Assembly: GCF_000828615.1 (NCBI RefSeq)
Contig: NZ_AP012273.1
Location: 1-64,000 of the forward strand
Source: Thiolapillus brandeum
GTDB taxonomy: Bacteria; Pseudomonadota; Gammaproteobacteria; Chromatiales; Chromatiaceae
Length of the DNA: 64,000 nt
Direction: 5' to 3'
Shown here: one piece after another, positions 41,598-49,181 of the stretch
How positions within the stretch are numbered: position 1 is the first letter of the stretch
How the letters are laid out: each line of letters opens with the position of its first letter
Position numbers and translations under genes: made by a program
The notes under the pieces: model-generated
The model's input: only the letters and a program-made list of their open reading frames with translations
What the model was told of the DNA's origin: nothing
The model's database searches: none

Positions 41598-42248
41598 ATG
41601 CTAGAAAAAGACCCCCGTACTTTCTCTCCGGAATACAAGAATCTGTCGCCGGAACAGAAAGCCATGGTCAAGCTGGAAATCTCCCTGACCCGCTTCTTCC
41701 GCTCATTCGATGAAAGCGTGCGCCGCTGGGAGCGCATGATCTATCCGGCCATGATCATTCTTGGTCTGTTGGGGTTGTCGGGTTTCTATCTCATCTATCA
41801 TGTGACCAAGGATATGCACTCCATGTCCCAGTCCTTCGATCCGGCCATGGAATCCAACATGGCGAAGATGTCCAGAAATGTCTCCCAGCTATCCGGCAAT
41901 ATCGCCATCATGACGGAGCAGATCAACCTGCTGGTGAAAAATGTCCAGAACATGGATCACAACATTGCCAAGATGAACGGGACCATGGGCGAGATCGCCG
42001 TGTCTTTCAACAAGGTCAATGACAGCATGGATATGCTCACCGGGGACATTTCCCAGATGCGTGGTGACACCGGACATATGGCAGAGAGGATTGAAAGCAT
42101 GGATGCCTCTATCCAGAATGTCACCGAGGATATTGGCGCCATGAAGAACGATATACGGGTGATGACCATCAACACCGGTCTCATGGGCCGCGACATGCGC
42201 CAGATGAACAAGCCCATGCGGGCCATGAACAGCTTCATGCCCTGGTGA
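41598..42248 (+). CDS. Membrane-anchored Met-rich coiled-coil protein
   Basis: No known family. The 216-residue protein has a short cytoplasmic-type N-terminus, one membrane helix (about 48-68, MIYPAMIILGLLGLSGFYLI) and then about 140 residues of helix with a repeated hydrophobic pattern, Met every 7 or 11 positions (for example MAKMSRNVSQLSGNIAIM), ending MNSFMPW. The pattern suggests a long coiled coil outside the membrane. It converges on rlmG with a 3-bp gap. Confidence 0.75.
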   Translation: MLEKDPRTFSPEYKNLSPEQKAMVKLEISLTRFFRSFDESVRRWERMIYPAMIILGLLGLSGFYLIYHVTKDMHSMSQSFDPAMESNMAKMSRNVSQLSGNIAIMTEQINLLVKNVQNMDHNIAKMNGTMGEIAVSFNKVNDSMDMLTGDISQMRGDTGHMAERIESMDASIQNVTEDIGAMKNDIRVMTINTGLMGRDMRQMNKPMRAMNSFMPW

Positions 42249-42251
42249 GTT

Positions 42252-43406
42252 TCAGGGACGCCTGTTTGCCTTCCTGATACTGCGTAAAACAACGAATTTG
42301 GGGTTGGAGGCCATCAGCTCCGTGTTGCCAAACAGCCGTTTGAGCCGTTGGTGATAGCCCAGGTGGCGATTGCCCACTACCCACAACTCCCCTCCTTGGC
42401 GCAGTACGCGTTTTGCATCCTGGAACATGTCTCTGGCGATATGATCCCCTACGGCATGCTGTTGATGAAAAGGGGGGTTGCAGAGCACCCGGTCGATGCA
42501 GCCCGATGGAAAGCCATCCAGGTTCCATGCGGTATGGAATTCCGCCTGCATTTCCGGCCCGAAGGCGGCTTCCAGTGTGGCCCGGGCGGAGGCTGTGGCC
42601 ATGTGGGATTCATCCACACAATGCACAACGGCCTGGGGATTTTGCTTGAGGGTCATGAGCGCCAGCACACCATTGCCGCAGCCCAGATCCAGAACGGTTT
42701 CCGGTCCCTGTCCCATGGGGAGATGCTCCAGGAAGAACCGGCTTCCGATATCCAGCTTCTCCCGGGAGAAGACATTGGCGTGGTTGAAGATGCGGCAGCC
42801 ACTGCCTTCCAGAACATAGCTTTGGGGATAGGCACGGGAACGGGGCGGCAGGGCCAGGTTTGGGTCGAAGCGGGCTTCGATGAGCTTGGCTTTCTTTCTG
42901 CCGGGGAATGTCGAGGTGGGGCCAATGAGGGATTCCAGGAGCTTCCAGACGCTGGACGGCAGGACCTTCATCATGCCCGCCAGGAGCACCCGGGCGTCCG
43001 GTGTGAGCCACGCGCGCAGGCGGATCAGCTGATATTCCAGCAGAGCCAGGGTCTTGGGCGCTTTGATCAGCACCAGTTCCAGGGGGAGGGCAGGCTGCTC
43101 CAGGCTGGTGATCAGATGCAGGTTTTCCCGGGGAATGCCATTGGTCCGGGCGTTGTTCCGGGTGGCGGCCTGGGCCAGTGCCGAGTCAGAGCCGGACCAG
43201 GGTTGGTATTGATGCAGGGCCAGGGTCAGGGCGCCGAAACTATCGTTCAGGATCAGCATTCTCCGGCCGGGCATGCCGGTGTCTGCCAGATGCTTCAACA
43301 GGTATTCGTCTGCGGCGTCCCAGGCGCGCAGGTTGTCCCTGGGGCGTATGGGCAGGCGCTGAAGGGTGTAGCGCCCAAAGGGTGTGTCGAAGCTTGTTTC
43401 CGTCAT
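42252..43406 (-). CDS. RlmG-like 23S rRNA guanine-N2 methyltransferase
   Basis: RlmG methylates G1835 of 23S rRNA in E. coli. The start MTETSFDTPFGRYTLQR at 43406 gives 384 residues, close to the family length (about 378). The N-terminal half is a degenerate methyltransferase-like domain (LRAWDAADEYLLKHL matches the family opening); the C-terminal half holds the active domain with LDLGCGNGVLALM and the NPPF motif near 310. It overlaps the HI0933-type gene upstream by 4 nt. A longer upstream frame is not supported. Confidence 0.88.
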   Translation of the reverse strand: MTETSFDTPFGRYTLQRLPIRPRDNLRAWDAADEYLLKHLADTGMPGRRMLILNDSFGALTLALHQYQPWSGSDSALAQAATRNNARTNGIPRENLHLITSLEQPALPLELVLIKAPKTLALLEYQLIRLRAWLTPDARVLLAGMMKVLPSSVWKLLESLIGPTSTFPGRKKAKLIEARFDPNLALPPRSRAYPQSYVLEGSGCRIFNHANVFSREKLDIGSRFFLEHLPMGQGPETVLDLGCGNGVLALMTLKQNPQAVVHCVDESHMATASARATLEAAFGPEMQAEFHTAWNLDGFPSGCIDRVLCNPPFHQQHAVGDHIARDMFQDAKRVLRQGGELWVVGNRHLGYHQRLKRLFGNTELMASNPKFVVLRSIRKANRRP

Positions 43407-44584
43407 GCCACCTGCCCCGCGCACCAGCCCGATGACCAGGCCCACTGGAAGTTGTAGCCACCCAGGTGGCCGGTGACATCGACCGTCTCGCCGATAAAAT
43501 ACAGGCCGGGAACCTTGCCGGCCTCCAGGGTGCGGGAGGACAGTTCGCGGGTGTCCACGCCACCGGTGGCTGCTTCGGCAGTGCGCATGCCTTCGGTGCC
43601 TGAGGGGAGCAGTTGCCAGGCATTGAGTGTGGCGCCGATTTCCGCCAGTTGCCCATGGGTAAAGCCTTGCAGGGGTTGATTGCCGAAATTCTGCTCGCAG
43701 AGAATGTTGGCCAGTCGCCGGGGCAGTTGATCCCCCAGGACGGTGTTGAGCCGGCGGTTGGCGTGGGCGCCCTGTTCGTCCCGGAGCCAATCCCCGGCGT
43801 CCCGGTCCGGCAGGAGATCGACAGAGATGTGATCGCCCTTGTTCCAGTAGGAGGATATCTGGAGGATCACCGGCCCGCTCAGACCCCGGTGGGTAAACAG
43901 CAGTTGTTCACGGAAGTGGGCGTTGTTGCAGCTTACGGCAGTGTTCAGGGAAATGCCTGCCAGGGGCCGGGATACCCGGGCGATAAACCCCGGCGGAAAG
44001 GTGAAGGGCACCAGGGCGGGCTTGAAGGGGATACTTTTCAGACCGAACCGGCGGGCGATACGCAGGCCGAAATCCGTGGAACCCATGCGTGGTATGGAGG
44101 GGCCGCCAGTGGCAACCACCAGGGATGTACTGCTGAATTTGCCCTGGCTGGTGCGGAGCTGAAAATGCTCACCCCGGCTGATCTCACCCACTTCACATTC
44201 ATACTGAAACGCCACCCCGGCATTCCTGCATTGCTCCAGCAGCAGATCCACGATGGCGGTAGCGCCCTGGTTACAGAACAGCTGGCCGTGCTCCCGTTCT
44301 TCCCAGGTCAGACCATGGCGGGACAGGAGATCCATGAAATCCCACTGGGTGTAGCGGGCCAAGGGTGACTTGCAGAAATGCGGATTGCGCGACAGGAAGT
44401 ATTCCGCCCCCATGTTCAGGTTGGTGAAATTGCTCTTGCCGCCACCGGAGATGCGGATCTTGTTTCCTGCCCGGCCCGATTTTTCCAGTATCAACACCCT
44501 GCGTCCACGTTGGCCGGCCTCCATGGCGCACATAAGGCCAGCGGCGCCCGCGCCGATAATGATGACGTCGAAATGCCTGTTCAC
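43403..44584 (-). CDS. HI0933/YhiN-family flavoprotein
   Basis: This 393-residue FAD protein of unsettled function has the dinucleotide loop VIIIGAGAAGLMCAMEA (9-25), the family motif GNKIRISGGGKSNFTN and the C-terminal GLYFIGETVDVTGHLGGYNFQWAWSSG, where FAD is held. Family members appear to be flavoproteins with an inserted second domain. It is first of a two-gene minus-strand group with rlmG and diverges from rlmI. Confidence 0.9.
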   Translation of the reverse strand: MNRHFDVIIIGAGAAGLMCAMEAGQRGRRVLILEKSGRAGNKIRISGGGKSNFTNLNMGAEYFLSRNPHFCKSPLARYTQWDFMDLLSRHGLTWEEREHGQLFCNQGATAIVDLLLEQCRNAGVAFQYECEVGEISRGEHFQLRTSQGKFSSTSLVVATGGPSIPRMGSTDFGLRIARRFGLKSIPFKPALVPFTFPPGFIARVSRPLAGISLNTAVSCNNAHFREQLLFTHRGLSGPVILQISSYWNKGDHISVDLLPDRDAGDWLRDEQGAHANRRLNTVLGDQLPRRLANILCEQNFGNQPLQGFTHGQLAEIGATLNAWQLLPSGTEGMRTAEAATGGVDTRELSSRTLEAGKVPGLYFIGETVDVTGHLGGYNFQWAWSSGWCAGQVA

Positions 44585-44615
44585 GGGGACTCCTCAACCA
44601 ATTCAGTATGGATTT

Positions 44616-44635
44616 CCTGCATCCATGGATGCAGG
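44616..44635. promoter_or_regulatory. Perfect 20-bp palindrome in divergent promoter region
   Basis: CCTGCATCCATGGATGCAGG reads identically on both strands. It lies in the 116-bp gap between the divergent HI0933-type gene and the rlmI-like gene, a natural place for an operator acting on both. No known consensus is recognised. Confidence 0.5.
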
Positions 44636-44700
44636 CATTATCCTCGAATGTTGGAGCGCTGCCTATCAATGGCCGGTCTTTTTCGGCACAATAGCGCCCC

Positions 44701-45897
44701 ATGGAAATTCCCGTACTCTTTTTGAAAAAAGGCCAGGAACGGCGGCTGCGCGCCGGACACCTGTGGGTGTACAGCAATGAAGTAGACAGCCGCCGCTCCC
44801 CCCTGAAAGACTTTCAGCCCGGTGAACCCGTAGCCCTGATGAACCACGAAGAAAAGTGGCTGGCCTGGGCTTATGTGAATCCCAATTCCCTGATCTGCGC
44901 CCGGATCGTCAGCCGCCGCCAGGATCATCTGCTGGATCAGTCCCTGCTGGTGCACCGTATCAAGGTGGCTCTGGGCCTGCGCAAGCGCCTCTATCAGCAA
45001 CCCTGTTATCGGCTGCTGTTTGGTGAGTCGGATGGTGTGCCGGGACTGGTAGTGGATCGCTTTGGGGATTACCTTGCGGTGCAGATATCCACGGCAGGTA
45101 TGGAGGCCCAGAAGGAAGCGATAGTTGGCGCTCTTGGCAAGGTGCTGAAGCCCCGGGGAATTCTGTTGCGCAACGATATGGCGGTGCGGGAACTGGAAGG
45201 TCTGGAGCGTTACGTGGAGGTGGCCGCCGGTGATATTCCCGAGCGGGTACGTCTGCGGGAAGGCAACTGCGAGTTCGAGACTTCCCTGTTCGAAGGCCAG
45301 AAAACCGGCTGGTTCTACGATCAGGCCGCCAATCGCGAGCGCCTGCTGCCCTGGGTGGCCGGCAAACGGGTGCTGGATCTGTTCAGCTATGCCGGTGCCT
45401 GGGGGGTGCGGGCTGCCCGGGCCGGGGCGGCTTCCGTCACTTGTGTGGACAGTTCCGCCAGTGCTTTGGACCTGGTGACGGCCAATGCGGCCCTCAACGG
45501 CGTGGAAGAGCGTGTGGATACCCTCCGGGAAGACAGTTTTTCTGCCCTCAAGGCCTTGCGCCAGGATAACCAGCGTTACGATGTCGTGCTGGTGGATCCG
45601 CCTGCCTTCATCAAACGCAAGAAAGATCTCAAGGAAGGAACCCTGGCCTACCGCCGCATCAATGAGGCGGCCATGAGTGTGTTGGGCAAGGATGGTCTGC
45701 TGGTCAGTTCGTCCTGCTCCTATCACATGGACAGTGAACGCCTGCTCGCCACTTTGCAGCAGGCTTCCCGCCACCGGGATCGTTTTCTGCAGATGGTCGA
45801 GCGCGGCCAGCAGGGGCCGGATCATCCCGTGCATCCGGCAATTCCTGAAACCGCCTATCTCAAGACATATTACCTGCGCGTGTTGCCCGCCCTGTAG
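44701..45897 (+). CDS. RlmI-like 23S rRNA (cytosine-C5) methyltransferase
   Basis: The 398-residue protein has an N-terminal PUA domain (about 1-75, RLRAGHLWVYSNEVD), then a central domain and a Rossmann methyltransferase domain with VLDLFSYAGAWGVRAARAG near 222 and VLVDPPAFIKRKKD near 297. This is the order and length of RlmI (YccW, 396 residues), which methylates C1962 of 23S rRNA. The lgt gene starts 2 bp after the stop, suggesting co-transcription. Confidence 0.9.
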   Translation: MEIPVLFLKKGQERRLRAGHLWVYSNEVDSRRSPLKDFQPGEPVALMNHEEKWLAWAYVNPNSLICARIVSRRQDHLLDQSLLVHRIKVALGLRKRLYQQPCYRLLFGESDGVPGLVVDRFGDYLAVQISTAGMEAQKEAIVGALGKVLKPRGILLRNDMAVRELEGLERYVEVAAGDIPERVRLREGNCEFETSLFEGQKTGWFYDQAANRERLLPWVAGKRVLDLFSYAGAWGVRAARAGAASVTCVDSSASALDLVTANAALNGVEERVDTLREDSFSALKALRQDNQRYDVVLVDPPAFIKRKKDLKEGTLAYRRINEAAMSVLGKDGLLVSSSCSYHMDSERLLATLQQASRHRDRFLQMVERGQQGPDHPVHPAIPETAYLKTYYLRVLPAL

Positions 45898-45899
45898 AC

Positions 45900-46733
45900 A
45901 TGATTTATCCCAATATCGATCCCGTGGCCCTGTCTTTGGGGCCTTTGAAGGTGCACTGGTACGGGCTCATGTACCTGATCGGCATGCTCGGCGGTTGGGC
46001 TCTTGCCCGCTGGCGGGTCGCCCGGAGCAAGACGGGCTGGACCGCCCAGGAAGTGGATGATCTGCTGTTCTATTGCGCCATCGGTGTGGTTCTCGGGGGG
46101 CGCCTGGGGTATATCCTGTTTTACGGCTTTGGCGAGTGGCTGGCGGATCCCATGCGTATTTTCCGTGTCTGGGAAGGCGGCATGTCCTTCCACGGAGGTT
46201 TTCTTGGGGTATTGGCGGCCATGTGGCTGTATCAGCGCAAGTACCACAAGTCATTCTTTGAACTGACCGATTTCATCGCGCCCTACATCACTATCGGCCT
46301 GTTCACCGGCCGTCTCGGCAACTTCATCAATGGCGAGCTCTGGGGCAAGCCCACGGATCTGCCTTGGGCCATGCGTTTACGCTGTGAGGAATTCGTCAGC
46401 CTGTGCCGTGACAAGCTGGGCCTGCCTCCGGGCACGGAATGGACGCCGCCTCTGCATCCCAACCAGCTTTATGAAGCCCTGGGTGAAGGTGTGCTGCTGT
46501 TCATCCTGTTGTGGTGGTTCTCCAGCCGCCCCCGGCCCCGTATGGCCGTATCGGCCCTGTTTCTGATAGGCTATGGTTTTTTCCGCTTCCTCATCGAGTT
46601 CGTGCGCATGCCGGATGTGCAACTGGGTTATCTTGCCGGGGGCTGGCTGACCATGGGGCAGGTGTTGTCCTTCCCCATGATCATCGTGGGAGTGTTTCTC
46701 ATGATTCTGGCCTATGGGCGAAGCCCGGCATAG
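45900..46733 (+). CDS. lgt: Prolipoprotein diacylglyceryl transferase
   Basis: Lgt transfers diacylglycerol from phosphatidylglycerol to the lipobox cysteine, the first step of lipoprotein maturation. The 277-residue polytopic membrane protein has the family opening with HWYGLMYLIG, the YILFYG segment, the catalytic-site HGGFLG and the signature GRLGNFINGELWG. HPNQLYEAL and FFRFLIEFVR follow toward the C-terminus. The rlmI-lgt-thyA genes run in the same direction; lgt-thyA is a conserved pair. Confidence 0.97.
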   Translation: MIYPNIDPVALSLGPLKVHWYGLMYLIGMLGGWALARWRVARSKTGWTAQEVDDLLFYCAIGVVLGGRLGYILFYGFGEWLADPMRIFRVWEGGMSFHGGFLGVLAAMWLYQRKYHKSFFELTDFIAPYITIGLFTGRLGNFINGELWGKPTDLPWAMRLRCEEFVSLCRDKLGLPPGTEWTPPLHPNQLYEALGEGVLLFILLWWFSSRPRPRMAVSALFLIGYGFFRFLIEFVRMPDVQLGYLAGGWLTMGQVLSFPMIIVGVFLMILAYGRSPA

Positions 46734-46766
46734 CCCGGCCTGGCCAACAGAGGCAAGAGAGTATCC

Positions 46767-47600
46767 ATGAAACAATACCTGGAACTGCTACAGCGGGTGC
46801 GTACTGAAGGTGCGCCCAAGGGAGACCGTACGGGCACCGGCACCTATTCCGTGTTCGGACACCAGATGCGCTTCGATCTGAACCAGGGGTTTCCGCTGGT
46901 CACCACCAAGAAGATTCATCTCAAGTCCGTGATTCACGAGCTTCTGTGGTTCCTCAGGGGAGATACCAATACGGCTTATCTGCGCGACAACGGAGTGACC
47001 ATTTGGGACGAATGGGCAGATAAAAACGGTGAACTTGGGCCTATCTACGGATATCAGTGGCGATCCTGGCCGACTCCCGATGGTTCGCACATCGACCAGA
47101 TCGAGCAGATTATCGCCCAGATACGCACCACCCCGAATTCCCGGCGCATCATCGTTTCGGCCTGGAATCCGGCCGATCTGCCGGACGAAAGCATCTCGCC
47201 CCAGGACAATGTCGCTCAGGGCAGGATGGCCCTTGCCCCCTGTCACGCCTTCTTTCAGTTCTATGTCCGGGATGGCCGCTTGTCCTGCCAGCTTTACCAG
47301 CGCAGTGCCGACGTATTTCTGGGCGTACCCTTCAATATCGCCAGCTATGCCTTGCTCACCATGATGCTGGCCCAGGTCTGCGGCCTTCAGGCGGGGGATT
47401 TCATTCATACCCTGGGGGATGCCCACTTGTACAGTAATCACCTGGAGCAGGCGGACCTGCAATTGTCCCGGGAGCCATTTTCTCTGCCATCCATGAGCTT
47501 GGATCCAGAGATACAAAAGCTCGATGATTTTGTCTTTGACAGCTTTGAGATCCAAAACTATCACAGCCACCCGGGAATTCGTGCTCCTATTGCCGTTTAA
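46767..47600 (+). CDS. thyA: Thymidylate synthase
   Basis: ThyA makes dTMP from dUMP with methylene-tetrahydrofolate, generating dihydrofolate. The 277-residue protein (slightly longer than the 264 of E. coli) has the folate/dUMP-binding [20 protein letters not shown] start, the catalytic Cys in [12 protein letters not shown] near 159, and [20 protein letters not shown]. Its partner dihydrofolate reductase is encoded 417 bp further on, with a small FNR-controlled gene between them. Confidence 0.98.
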   Translation: MKQYLELLQRVRTEGAPKGDRTGTGTYSVFGHQMRFDLNQGFPLVTTKKIHLKSVIHELLWFLRGDTNTAYLRDNGVTIWDEWADKNGELGPIYGYQWRSWPTPDGSHIDQIEQIIAQIRTTPNSRRIIVSAWNPADLPDESISPQDNVAQGRMALAPCHAFFQFYVRDGRLSCQLYQRSADVFLGVPFNIASYALLTMMLAQVCGLQAGDFIHTLGDAHLYSNHLEQADLQLSREPFSLPSMSLDPEIQKLDDFVFDSFEIQNYHSHPGIRAPIAV

Positions 47601-47618
47601 GGATGATCGGAGCCATTC

Positions 47619-47682
47619 GGAGACAATCGAAGGAATTTCGTGGAGTTTGGTGCATTTGATTTATGATGGGTAGATTGTCTCC
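47619..47682. repeat. 9-bp inverted repeat pair downstream of thyA
   Basis: GGAGACAAT (47619-47627) and ATTGTCTCC (47674-47682) are exact inverted copies 46 bp apart. No T-run follows; the role is not clear. Confidence 0.35.
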
Positions 47683-47735
47683 CCAAGCTGTACCAAAATT
47701 ATCCTTACGAACTGTGAAAGATTACCGTTTCTCTA

Positions 47736-47777
47736 TTGATAAATATCAATACGCCCCCATATGATTATTAGTATATT
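47736..47777 (+). promoter_or_regulatory. Class II FNR/Anr-type promoter
   Basis: TTGATAAATATCAA (47736-47749) is a perfect FNR/Anr box (TTGAT-N4-ATCAA). A -10 element TATATT lies at 47772-47777, so a start near 47784 would place the box at -41.5, the standard class II activation position. No -35 is needed. It points at the 44-residue gene starting at 47819. Confidence 0.8.
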
Positions 47778-47818
47778 AGATTCATCTTAAATACTAATGC
47801 AACTGTATGGAGGTTGCC

Positions 47819-47953
47819 ATGTCTGAAGAAGTACTGAAACTCGATTGCGCTGAATGGCGTGAAGTAGCCGGAGAGAATCCGTCTGAAATGGAAGTGGTCA
47901 TTGAAATGATGATCGAAGCCGAAGAAGATCTTTGTGTGGACCAGGCCGCCTGA
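47819..47953 (+). CDS. 44-residue acidic microprotein under FNR control
   Basis: This short frame encodes 44 residues beginning MSEEVLKLDCAEWREVAG and ending CVDQAA, very rich in Glu and with two cysteines (residues 10 and 39). GGAGG lies 5 nt before the ATG, a strong ribosome-binding site. A class II FNR promoter lies upstream and an intrinsic terminator 24 bp downstream, so the gene has its own complete transcription unit. No family is recognised. It is too acidic and hydrophilic for a membrane peptide; a small regulator or metal-binding adaptor is possible. Confidence 0.75.
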   Translation: MSEEVLKLDCAEWREVAGENPSEMEVVIEMMIEAEEDLCVDQAA

Positions 47954-47977
47954 GCCCGCTTCATATGAAACTCCCTG

Positions 47978-48005
47978 GAAACCCGCCCCTGGCGGGTTTC
48001 TTTTT
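47978..48005 (+). terminator. Intrinsic terminator after the microprotein gene
   Basis: GAAACCCGCC, loop CCT, GGCGGGTTTC: a perfect 10-bp stem followed by TTTTT. It ends 12 bp before the first possible folA start, so folA must use readthrough or a promoter within this short space. Confidence 0.9.
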
Positions 48006-48016
48006 GCCCGGTCATA

Positions 48017-48523
48017 ATGTCTGGTATGGACAAGCCCTTCATCAGCATCATCAGTGCCATGGCACATAACCGGGTTATCGGCCACGAAAACCGGCTGCCT
48101 TGGCATTTGCCCGCGGATTTACAGCATTTCAAGGCGGTGACCATGGGGAAGCCCATGATCATGGGGCGCAAGACCTGGGAATCCCTGCCGGGCCTGCTGC
48201 CTGGCAGGCCACATATCGTGGTGACACGCAACCCGGATTACCGCGCTGAAGGGGCGAGGGTGGTGCATTCCCTGGAAGAGAGCTTCGATGCCGCCGGGGA
48301 TGTGGAGGAAATCATGATCGTGGGTGGCGCGAACCTTTATGCGCAAGCTCTGTCCCATGCCCGGCGCATGTACCTGACACAGATCGATACACAGGTGGAA
48401 GGCGACGCCTGGTTTCCGGCATTCAATGCCCGTGAATGGCGAGAGGTCGCGCTGGAAAAATATGTGGCAGACGAAAAGAATCCCTTTGACTATCGGTTCA
48501 TTACACTGGAGAAGCAGCCATGA
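48017..48523 (+). CDS. folA: Dihydrofolate reductase
   Basis: FolA reduces dihydrofolate made by ThyA back to tetrahydrofolate. The 168-residue protein (165 if read from the second ATG at 48026) has the family features SIISAMAHNRVIGHENRLPWHLPADLQHF-type opening (first 15 residues after the start shown here only in part), MIMGRKTWESLP and the NADPH loop IMIVGGANLYAQAL. The upstream terminator leaves little room for a ribosome-binding site. Its stop overlaps the arfA-like start as ATGA. Confidence 0.96.
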   Translation: MSGMDKPFISIISAMAHNRVIGHENRLPWHLPADLQHFKAVTMGKPMIMGRKTWESLPGLLPGRPHIVVTRNPDYRAEGARVVHSLEESFDAAGDVEEIMIVGGANLYAQALSHARRMYLTQIDTQVEGDAWFPAFNAREWREVALEKYVADEKNPFDYRFITLEKQP

Positions 48524-48693
48524 AGAAAGGCAAGGCCAAAAGACTGGTGATGCAGCGGCAATACCGCAGCCGGGTGGTGAAAGACAAAACCAAATATCAC
48601 CGCAAAACCAGACATAAAAAAGCCCCTGGATTCAGGGGCTTTTTTATGTCTGGCCATCTCACCATGCAGTATCAGCTTCCTTCGGGCGGATAA
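48520..48693 (+). CDS. arfA: ArfA-like alternative ribosome-rescue factor with in-frame terminator
   Basis: The frame encodes 57 residues. Residues 9-34 (LVMQRQYRSRVVKDKTKYHR then KTRHKK) match the ArfA core pattern of R..RV..K....Y.RK...H, which fills the empty mRNA channel of stalled ribosomes and recruits RF2. A terminator hairpin lies within the frame, so transcripts would end at about codon 41-42 without a stop codon. ArfA in known cases is made from such non-stop messages and is destroyed when tmRNA works. ATG overlaps the folA stop. The sequence match is short, so the family call is probable rather than certain. Confidence 0.75.
   Translation: MKKGKAKRLVMQRQYRSRVVKDKTKYHRKTRHKKAPGFRGFFMSGHLTMQYQLPSGG
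48608..48653. terminator. 21-bp perfect hairpin with T-run inside the arfA-like frame
   Basis: CCAGACATAAAAAAGCCCCTG, 4-nt loop, then its exact complement. The GCCCCTG/CAGGGGC core followed by TTTTTT is a strong terminator for the plus strand, and the A-run makes it work for the minus-strand gene too. The full stem is long enough for RNase III. Confidence 0.9.
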
Positions 48694-49112
48694 CCGTTGA
48701 ATCCGCAGCCCTTGTCGCCGCAGATGATGTAACCCATGATATTGTTGGTGTCATCGAGTACCTGCCACATCGTTTTATCGATGTTGGAAGTCTTTTCCGA
48801 ACCAATGTATTCAGCGAGATCAAATGCCTTTATCCGGGCAGGATGATGTCCTGGCCGGGTTTTCAGTGCCGGGGCTTTTCGTTCAACCGCGGGCTCATCA
48901 TCCTTTCTGGCGAAAAAACCCTCTTTATCATGAATAATGGCAACCAGCTGATCACCCACATAAACGACTTGCAACCTGTTGCCGTCCGACAGCGTCAGGG
49001 TTTCCACCCGACTGGGTTCCACTGGCGCTGAAGCAGAGCCCACTGACTCAGAAGCCAGGCCTGCTGTTGAGATGACCGCACACAGCAGTCCCGGGAAAAA
49101 ATGTGATTTCAT
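48672..49112 (-). CDS. Secreted protein of unknown function
   Basis: The start MKSHFFPGLLCAVISTAGLA at 49112 gives 146 residues with a signal peptide (about 1-20). The mature part is acidic, with a beta-rich segment LTLSDGNRLQVVYVGDQLVAII and a C-terminal pair of cysteines in YIICGDKGCGFNG. No family is recognised. Its 3' end overlaps the arfA-like gene tail to tail by 22 nt. Confidence 0.75.
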   Translation of the reverse strand: MKSHFFPGLLCAVISTAGLASESVGSASAPVEPSRVETLTLSDGNRLQVVYVGDQLVAIIHDKEGFFARKDDEPAVERKAPALKTRPGHHPARIKAFDLAEYIGSEKTSNIDKTMWQVLDDTNNIMGYIICGDKGCGFNGYPPEGS

Positions 49113-49181
49113 CGCGTCGCTCCTTTGACGATTGTGAGAGCAAACCATAGCAATCCGCGCCTGAATGTCAACTGAACGGTG

